Positions 7,157 to 11,057 of a DNA stretch of 11,057 nucleotides are shown in pieces. This stretch comes from Pseudomonadota bacterium. GTDB lineage: Bacteria > Pseudomonadota > Alphaproteobacteria > Rhizobiales > Rhizobiaceae. Every line of letters begins with the position of its first letter. Within the stretch, counting starts at the first letter, position 1. The notes beneath the pieces are model-generated. The model saw nothing but the letters and a program-made list of their open reading frames with translations. It was not told where the DNA came from and ran no database searches. A program made the translations under genes and the position numbers. The stretch spans positions 1 to 11,057 of the forward strand of contig JAEWHQ010000315.1 of NCBI GenBank assembly GCA_023387715.1. The letters are read 5' to 3'.

Positions 7157-7849
7157 ATGATGTATGGTTATGAATGGGACACAACGACATGGATCAGCTA
7201 CACAATATCGATTCTGCCCATTATTCTTATCGGCCTGACAGTTACCCTGAAAGCTGCTGCCGCTGGCTTTTCAATCGCGCTTATTCTGGGGCTTATATTT
7301 GCGCTGTTGCGACGTAGCCGCCACGCGTTTATTTCTTGGCCAACTGCTTTTATTGTTGAGTTTCTCCGCGATACGCCACTGCTGGTACAGTTATTTTTCC
7401 TCTATTATGTATTGCCGGAATTCGGAATTATTCTGCCTGCTTTTTTAACCGGCGCTCTCGCTTTAGGTTTGCAATATGCCGCCTATACTTCAGAAGTTTA
7501 TCGCGGTGGAATCGAAGCCGTACCGCGCGGCCAATGGGAAGCAGCAACAGCGCTCAATCTGACATCAGTGCAGGCCTATCGCGACATCATTATTCCGCAA
7601 GCAATTCCGCGCATCCTGCCAGCCATGGGAAATTATCTCGTTGCCATGCTGAAGGAAACTCCGGTTTTATCCGTCATTACAATCCTAGAAATGATGGCGC
7701 TGGCCAATATGATAGGCGAGCGCACTTTTGAATATCTCGTACCGCTAACGCTCGTCGGGCTGATTTTTCTTCTCTTGACGCTGATCTGTTCTGCAGGTCT
7801 CCACCAGTTGCAAAAAGCACTCCCTAAAGCAGGAATACCATTAAGATGA
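7157..7849 (+). CDS. ehuD: EhuD, ectoine ABC transporter permease
   Basis: The second permease subunit, 230 residues, paralogous to EhuC. It has around five hydrophobic spans. Landmarks are the [19 protein letters not shown] block and an EAA loop beginning EAATALN at residue 128 and ending at PRILPAMGN, followed by [12 protein letters not shown]. The two adjacent ATG codons (7157, 7160) are both possible starts; an AGGA ribosome site overlapping the ehuC stop serves either. The 13-bp gap from ehuC and the 4-bp ATGA overlap with ehuA show tight coupling, so the membrane and ATPase subunits are produced together. The substrate is assigned from operon context rather than from permease sequence. 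Confidence 0.88.
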   Translation: MMYGYEWDTTTWISYTISILPIILIGLTVTLKAAAAGFSIALILGLIFALLRRSRHAFISWPTAFIVEFLRDTPLLVQLFFLYYVLPEFGIILPAFLTGALALGLQYAAYTSEVYRGGIEAVPRGQWEAATALNLTSVQAYRDIIIPQAIPRILPAMGNYLVAMLKETPVLSVITILEMMALANMIGERTFEYLVPLTLVGLIFLLLTLICSAGLHQLQKALPKAGIPLR

Positions 7850-8628
7850 TTGAGAACAATACAGCACCAACCATCATTGAATTTTCTGAAGTCACCAAAC
7901 GCTTTGGCGCACTAACAGTGCTTGATAACTTCAATTTCAAAGTCGCCAAAGGTGAAAAAGTCACGCTGATTGGCCCATCCGGTTCAGGTAAATCAACAGT
8001 TTTACGTATTCTGATGACGCTTGAGCCTTTTCAGGAAGGGCGGCTATCGCTTGCAGGCACATCCTATCATGAGGCGGGTGGTAAAGGCCCGTTTCAGGCA
8101 TCTGAAAAACATTTGCATCAAATTCGCAAGCATGTTGGCATGGTTTTCCAAAGCTTCAATCTTTTCCCGCATATGACGGTTCTGCGTAATGTTGTTGAAG
8201 CGCCTGTGCGTGTTCTGGGCATTGCGCGTGAAGAGGCAGAAGTCCGTGCTATTGAATTATTGAAAATGGTCGGGCTGGAAGACAAGAAAGATCATTTTCC
8301 GATACAACTTTCCGGCGGTCAGCAGCAGCGTGTTGCAATCGCCCGCGCACTGGCCATGCGGCCGCGGGTATTATTATTTGACGAGCCAACATCTGCCCTT
8401 GACCCGCAACTTGTTGGTGAAGTTCTTTCTGTCATCCGAAGCCTCGCACATGAGCACGATCTTACTATGCTGCTTGTTACGCATGAAATGCGTTTCGCCC
8501 GTGAAGTTTCAGATCGTATTTGCTTTTTCGACAAAGGGCGTATCTGCGAGCAAGGCGCTCCGGACGAAATTTTTGGCAGCCCGCACGAAGCAAGAACCCG
8601 CGAATTTCTATCCTCCGTTATCGGTTAA
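7846..8628 (+). CDS. ehuA: EhuA, ectoine ABC transporter ATPase
   Basis: This 260-residue cytoplasmic ATPase of the polar-amino-acid uptake family powers EhuBCD. All motifs are intact: Walker [10 protein letters not shown] (43-51), Q-loop Gln102 in [12 protein letters not shown], signature LSGGQ (155-159), Walker B LLFDE (176-180), D-loop SALD and H-loop His213 in VTHEM. Between the core beta-strands there is a longer segment (about residues 72-95, [17 protein letters not shown]) than in GlnQ or HisP, which I associate with EhuA-type proteins. It is the last gene of the operon, overlapping ehuD by ATGA. In Sinorhizobium meliloti, as I recall, ehuA comes first and the catabolic genes follow the importer. 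Here the order is catabolic genes, binding protein, permeases, ATPase. Confidence 0.9.
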   Translation: MIENNTAPTIIEFSEVTKRFGALTVLDNFNFKVAKGEKVTLIGPSGSGKSTVLRILMTLEPFQEGRLSLAGTSYHEAGGKGPFQASEKHLHQIRKHVGMVFQSFNLFPHMTVLRNVVEAPVRVLGIAREEAEVRAIELLKMVGLEDKKDHFPIQLSGGQQQRVAIARALAMRPRVLLFDEPTSALDPQLVGEVLSVIRSLAHEHDLTMLLVTHEMRFAREVSDRICFFDKGRICEQGAPDEIFGSPHEARTREFLSSVIG

Positions 8629-8651
8629 GATAGGCCAATAATATTTCAAAA

Positions 8652-8681
8652 AAGCACCGGCGAGATTATTCACCGGTGCTT
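8652..8681. terminator. Shared terminator between convergent ehuA and dehydrogenase genes
   Basis: A 9-bp perfect stem, AAGCACCGG / CCGGTGCTT, closes a 12-nt loop. Read on the - strand it is followed at once by a run of T residues (the A-run 8648-8653 on the + strand), making a canonical intrinsic terminator for the dehydrogenase transcript. Read on the + strand after ehuA the following bases (ATCATTTCAT) are only moderately T-rich, so termination there should be weaker. The whole convergent gap is about 106 bp and shows nothing else I can identify. Confidence 0.8.
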
Positions 8682-8734
8682 ATCATTTCATCAACACTGT
8701 TTTGCCTGATGAGATTTGGTCGTGGAATTATCAA

Positions 8735-9757
8735 TCAACCGGCAACTTTGATGAGGCTTTTCATAGCCTGTGCATTGCCATCAAGATCGGCAAATGCTGC
8801 ACCAACCTGATCCAGTCCGCGCACATCTGTAATCATGCGTTTCGCGTCAATTACACCTGTAGCGATCAGCTCAATAGCATGATCGAAATCTTCTGGTTCA
8901 TAAACTCTTGCGCCAACCATTTCCAACTCACGCCAGAAAAAGCGGAAGAGATCAACATGCGGCCGCGTTGTGTGAATTGCCACCATGCAAATACGCCCGC
9001 GTGATGCCGCAGCATCCGTCATAAGATCAACACCAGCACTTGTCCCTGAAACTTCAAAAACGACGTCCGCACCTTTCATGCCGGTCACACGCATCACAGC
9101 TTCCGCAACATCCGCTTCACGCGGGTTGATCACGTCAAAGCCTAACTCCTGCGCAATGGCCAAACGCAGCGGATTAACTTCAGAGATCAAGACCTTTGCA
9201 CCAGCATGGCGTGCAACCATAGCAATGAGCAAGCCAATTGGCCCGCCGCCGATAACCAGTGCAAATTCACCAGCCGTAACACGTGCACGACGTACATCAT
9301 GAGCTGCAACAGCCACAGGCTCCGCCAGTGCTGCATGATCCAGTGCTATATCATCAGGCAATGCGTGTACAGCATAGGCAGGCACACACCAAAATTCCTG
9401 TAAAGCCCCATCCGTATCCAAGCCTAAAAACTTCATATTATGACAAATATGAGAAAGACCACTGTCACAAGCCGGACATTTACCACATGGTTTTAAAGGA
9501 CGAATAACAACAGCTTGTCCGACCTTATGCCCTTTAACGCTCGCTCCCACTCGCGCAATACGCCCCGACATTTCGTGCCCCAAAATACGATTATGTCCGA
9601 CACGTGCATCCATTGAACCGTGATAAGCATGCAGATCAGTGCCGCATATACCATTATAGGCAACCTGCACTTCAATCTCATCATCAGCCGGATCGGCCCG
9701 CTTTATGTCCCGTAATTCAAAAGATTTTTGACCTGTATAAAAGGCAGCTTTCATCAT
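8735..9757 (-). CDS. Zinc-dependent medium-chain alcohol/polyol dehydrogenase
   Basis: A medium-chain dehydrogenase of the threonine/sorbitol/butanediol dehydrogenase type. Counting from the ATG chosen here (340 residues), the catalytic zinc site is C38 in GICGTD with H61 and E62 in LGHE. The structural zinc lobe has C91, C94, C97 and C105. The Rossmann loop is GGGPIG (170-175), and an acidic Glu193 ends the second strand (VLISE), indicating NAD rather than NADP. The frame extends six codons further to a TTG at 9775, but ATG 9757, or the next codon 9754, gives the family-like start MKAAFYTG. CGGA a few bases upstream is a weak ribosome site. It follows a binding-protein gene and should be the last gene of that operon. 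The substrate is unknown; a polyol, amino alcohol or hydroxy acid is possible. Confidence 0.88.
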   Translation of the reverse strand: MMKAAFYTGQKSFELRDIKRADPADDEIEVQVAYNGICGTDLHAYHGSMDARVGHNRILGHEMSGRIARVGASVKGHKVGQAVVIRPLKPCGKCPACDSGLSHICHNMKFLGLDTDGALQEFWCVPAYAVHALPDDIALDHAALAEPVAVAAHDVRRARVTAGEFALVIGGGPIGLLIAMVARHAGAKVLISEVNPLRLAIAQELGFDVINPREADVAEAVMRVTGMKGADVVFEVSGTSAGVDLMTDAAASRGRICMVAIHTTRPHVDLFRFFWRELEMVGARVYEPEDFDHAIELIATGVIDAKRMITDVRGLDQVGAAFADLDGNAQAMKSLIKVAG

Positions 9758-9780
9758 TTTCATCCGTTCATGCAAAAGGG

Positions 9781-9811
9781 ATTGGGGATGCCGTGCCTCA
9801 ACACCCCCAAT
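9781..9811 (-). promoter_or_regulatory. Stem-loop between binding-protein and dehydrogenase genes
   Basis: ATTGGGG and CCCCAAT form a 7-bp perfect stem around a 17-nt loop, 11 bp beyond the binding-protein stop. On the - strand it is followed by CCCTTTTGC, a short T-run, so it may act as a partial terminator or as a 3' mRNA stabiliser for the binding-protein message. It mirrors the hairpin after ehuB in position. The role is inferred. Confidence 0.5.
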
Positions 9812-9822
9812 GATTTATTCAA

Positions 9823-10617
9823 TCAACGAGACAACAGATCGTCCGGCAAATCACGGTGCTGGAAAGTTTTGAAAACTTCACGCAATTTGCCGTTTTCAAA
9901 ATTAGTTTTGACCCATTCATTTGTCCATGCCAGCAGTTCAGGATTACCCTGTGGCAAACCAATACCTAAATTGGTTTCTTTCTGAATGAACTTAATCTCG
10001 ATAGGCCCAGCCTTGCGTCGTTCATTGATGCCAGACAGCACTGCCGATTGGCTTGAAATAATATCAACCTGCCCTGAAACTACCGAAGTAATCAGAGTAG
10101 CATCATCCTCAAAGCGCAGGATCTCGGCACCTTCAGTATTGCCCGTAATATCCTGATCATTGGTCGTTGCCCGTGTTAGCGCAATACGCTTACCGGTCAG
10201 ATCGGCATAATTTTTAATATCAATGTCTTCCGGTGCAGCAACAACCAGAGCCAATGTCGCGTAAGGAACTGAAAAATCAATAGCTTTCTTACGCTCATCA
10301 GTGATGCCAAGGGCTGAAACGACCAGATCAGCTTTACCTGTTTGAATAGTTGGTACGCGGGCTGCGTTGGTAATTTCAACCAGCTCCAGTTTTACCCCCA
10401 TATCATCTGCCAGCATTTTGGCAGCTTCAACGTCAGAACCGGTTGGCTGCATATTGCCGTCAATATAAGAATATTGCGGAATGCCCATCGCGATCGCGAT
10501 GCGGATCACACCTTTTGCTTTGATGTCAGCCAGATCGGCAGCAGCAGGCAATGTAATACCCATAACAATGGTCGCTGCGGATACAGCCAGCATGGCAATA
10601 CGACGTGTTAATTTCAT
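9823..10617 (-). CDS. Family-3 periplasmic substrate-binding protein of an ABC importer
   Basis: A 264-residue polar-amino-acid-type binding protein. The signal peptide is clear: KLTRR, a hydrophobic core to about residue 23, then PAAA with cleavage before Asp28. Domain landmarks are GVIRIAIAMGIPQYSY, ARVPTIQTGKADLVVSALG and ITDERKKAIDFS, whose Arg109 is the family's carboxylate-binding residue. In the second lobe the usual DAxxxD motif reads DIISSQ (185-190), so the aspartate that normally holds an alpha-ammonium group is Gln190. The ligand therefore may not be a standard alpha-amino acid. A strong AGAGGAGGAA ribosome site sits just before ATG. It lies 63 bp downstream of the ATPase gene and before the dehydrogenase. 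The exact substrate cannot be told from sequence. Confidence 0.88.
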   Translation of the reverse strand: MKLTRRIAMLAVSAATIVMGITLPAAADLADIKAKGVIRIAIAMGIPQYSYIDGNMQPTGSDVEAAKMLADDMGVKLELVEITNAARVPTIQTGKADLVVSALGITDERKKAIDFSVPYATLALVVAAPEDIDIKNYADLTGKRIALTRATTNDQDITGNTEGAEILRFEDDATLITSVVSGQVDIISSQSAVLSGINERRKAGPIEIKFIQKETNLGIGLPQGNPELLAWTNEWVKTNFENGKLREVFKTFQHRDLPDDLLSR

Positions 10618-10636
10618 GTCTTCCTCCTCTGTTTTA

Positions 10637-10656
10637 CCCCGCCTCCTCCGGCAAGG
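10637..10656 (-). promoter_or_regulatory. Hairpin displaying GGAGGA loop before the binding-protein gene
   Basis: On the - strand RNA, CCUUGCC and GGCGGGG can form a 7-bp stem with two G-U pairs, presenting GGAGGA as the entire 6-nt loop. It ends 19 bases before the start codon and just upstream of the true ribosome site. No start codon follows at a usable distance, so the loop is not itself a ribosome site for a small gene. Function is unknown; possibilities are a processing or stabilising element, or a GGA-binding regulator site. Confidence 0.4.
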
Positions 10657-10680
10657 TTTATTATTATTCTCATTGTGCGA

Positions 10681-11057
10681 TTAGAGATCGTGCTCTAAAA
10701 ATTCACGCAATTCCGGGGTAGAAGGCTGTGTCAGAATACTGGCATCGCCTTCTTCATGAATATTGCCCTGATGCATGAAAATCACTCTGTCAGCTGCACG
10801 GCGGGCAAAGCCCATTTCATGGGTTACAACCACCATGGTCATCCCGCCTTTGGCCAAATCTTCCATTACCCGCAAAACTTCACCCGTCAGCTTGGGGTCA
10901 AGTGCAGATGTCACTTCATCAAACAGCATCACTTTTGGCTGCATCGCCAGCGAGCGTGCAATTGCGACGCGTTGCTGTTGCCCGCCAGAAAGCTGCTCTG
11001 GATAATTGTCTATTTTTTCCAACAAGCCGACCTGAGTGAGAACCTTGCGTCCGATTT
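10681..11057 (-). CDS. Polar-amino-acid-type ABC transporter ATPase, N-terminus cut off
   Basis: The frame runs open through the right edge, so only about the last 125 residues of a protein that is usually 240-260 long are visible. They contain the signature LSGGQQQR, Walker B VMLFDE, D-loop SALDP and H-loop VTHEM, all intact, and a C-terminus ([11 protein letters not shown]) typical of GlnQ/HisP-like ATPases. Walker A and the Q-loop lie outside the window. A TTG inside the frame at 11025 is not a real start, since coding continues upstream of it (GRKVLTQVG). It is the first visible gene of the - strand operon and should energise import for the adjacent binding protein. No permease gene lies between them, so permeases are probably upstream beyond the window. 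Substrate unknown. Confidence 0.9.
   Translation of the reverse strand, partial: IGRKVLTQVGLLEKIDNYPEQLSGGQQQRVAIARSLAMQPKVMLFDEVTSALDPKLTGEVLRVMEDLAKGGMTMVVVTHEMGFARRAADRVIFMHQGNIHEEGDASILTQPSTPELREFLEHDL

Noticed and set aside
8985..9302. 105-codon frame on the + strand, opposite the dehydrogenase
   Set aside because: The dehydrogenase on the other strand has complete zinc and Rossmann motifs; this frame has none that I recognise.
10637..10649. Ribosome site of a small gene between the ATPase and binding-protein genes
   Set aside because: No ATG, GTG or TTG follows at a usable distance before the next gene.
1..11057. Mobile element, CRISPR array, tRNA or phage segment
   Set aside because: No transposase or integrase reading frame, no spaced direct-repeat array and no tRNA-like cloverleaf was seen; nearly all sequence is accounted for by metabolic and transport genes.

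Overview
The window reads as a piece of an alphaproteobacterial chromosome or megaplasmid. Base composition looks close to half GC by eye, lower than in most Rhizobium or Brucella relatives. The gene families (EnuR-type MocR regulator, EutB, EutC, DoeA, DoeB, EhuABCD) are those of ectoine catabolism and uptake in Hyphomicrobiales and Rhodobacterales. I would guess a member of Hyphomicrobiales with moderate GC, such as a Brucellaceae relative, but the genus cannot be fixed from this window.

Left and centre (1-8628, + strand): a 5'-truncated MocR/GntR-type PLP-dependent regulator (EnuR-like) is followed by a short AT-rich gap holding a consensus -10 box inside a 26-bp inverted repeat. Then come eight tightly packed genes in one direction: eutB, eutC, doeA, doeB, ehuB, ehuC, ehuD, ehuA. 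Start/stop codons overlap at eutB/eutC, eutC/doeA and ehuD/ehuA. The importer (EhuB periplasmic binding protein, EhuC/EhuD permeases, EhuA ATPase) would bring in ectoine and 5-hydroxyectoine. DoeA opens the ectoine ring to N-alpha-acetyl-diaminobutyrate, and DoeB deacetylates that to diaminobutyrate. In studied relatives the acetylated and free diaminobutyrate are the inducers sensed by EnuR, so the window carries a nearly self-contained import, degradation and sensing loop. EutB and EutC are thought to act on 5-hydroxyectoine. Their usual partner EutA and the enzymes that take diaminobutyrate to aspartate (DoeD, DoeC) are not visible here.

Centre-right boundary (8629-8734): a compact convergent intergenic region contains one stem-loop that is a good intrinsic terminator for the - strand and a weaker one for the + strand.

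Right (8735-11057, - strand): three genes run towards the ectoine operon in the order polar-amino-acid-type ABC ATPase (cut by the window end), periplasmic family-3 binding protein, zinc-dependent medium-chain dehydrogenase. The substrate is unknown. Permease genes, if present, would lie beyond the right edge.

I found no mobile element, CRISPR array, tRNA or rRNA. The core is a recognisable known system. The features most worth a second look are the regulatory DNA before eutB, the doubtful eutB start, an unusual EhuB ligand-pocket residue, the absent EutA, and the unassigned dehydrogenase/ABC cluster with a GGAGGA-loop hairpin before its binding-protein gene.
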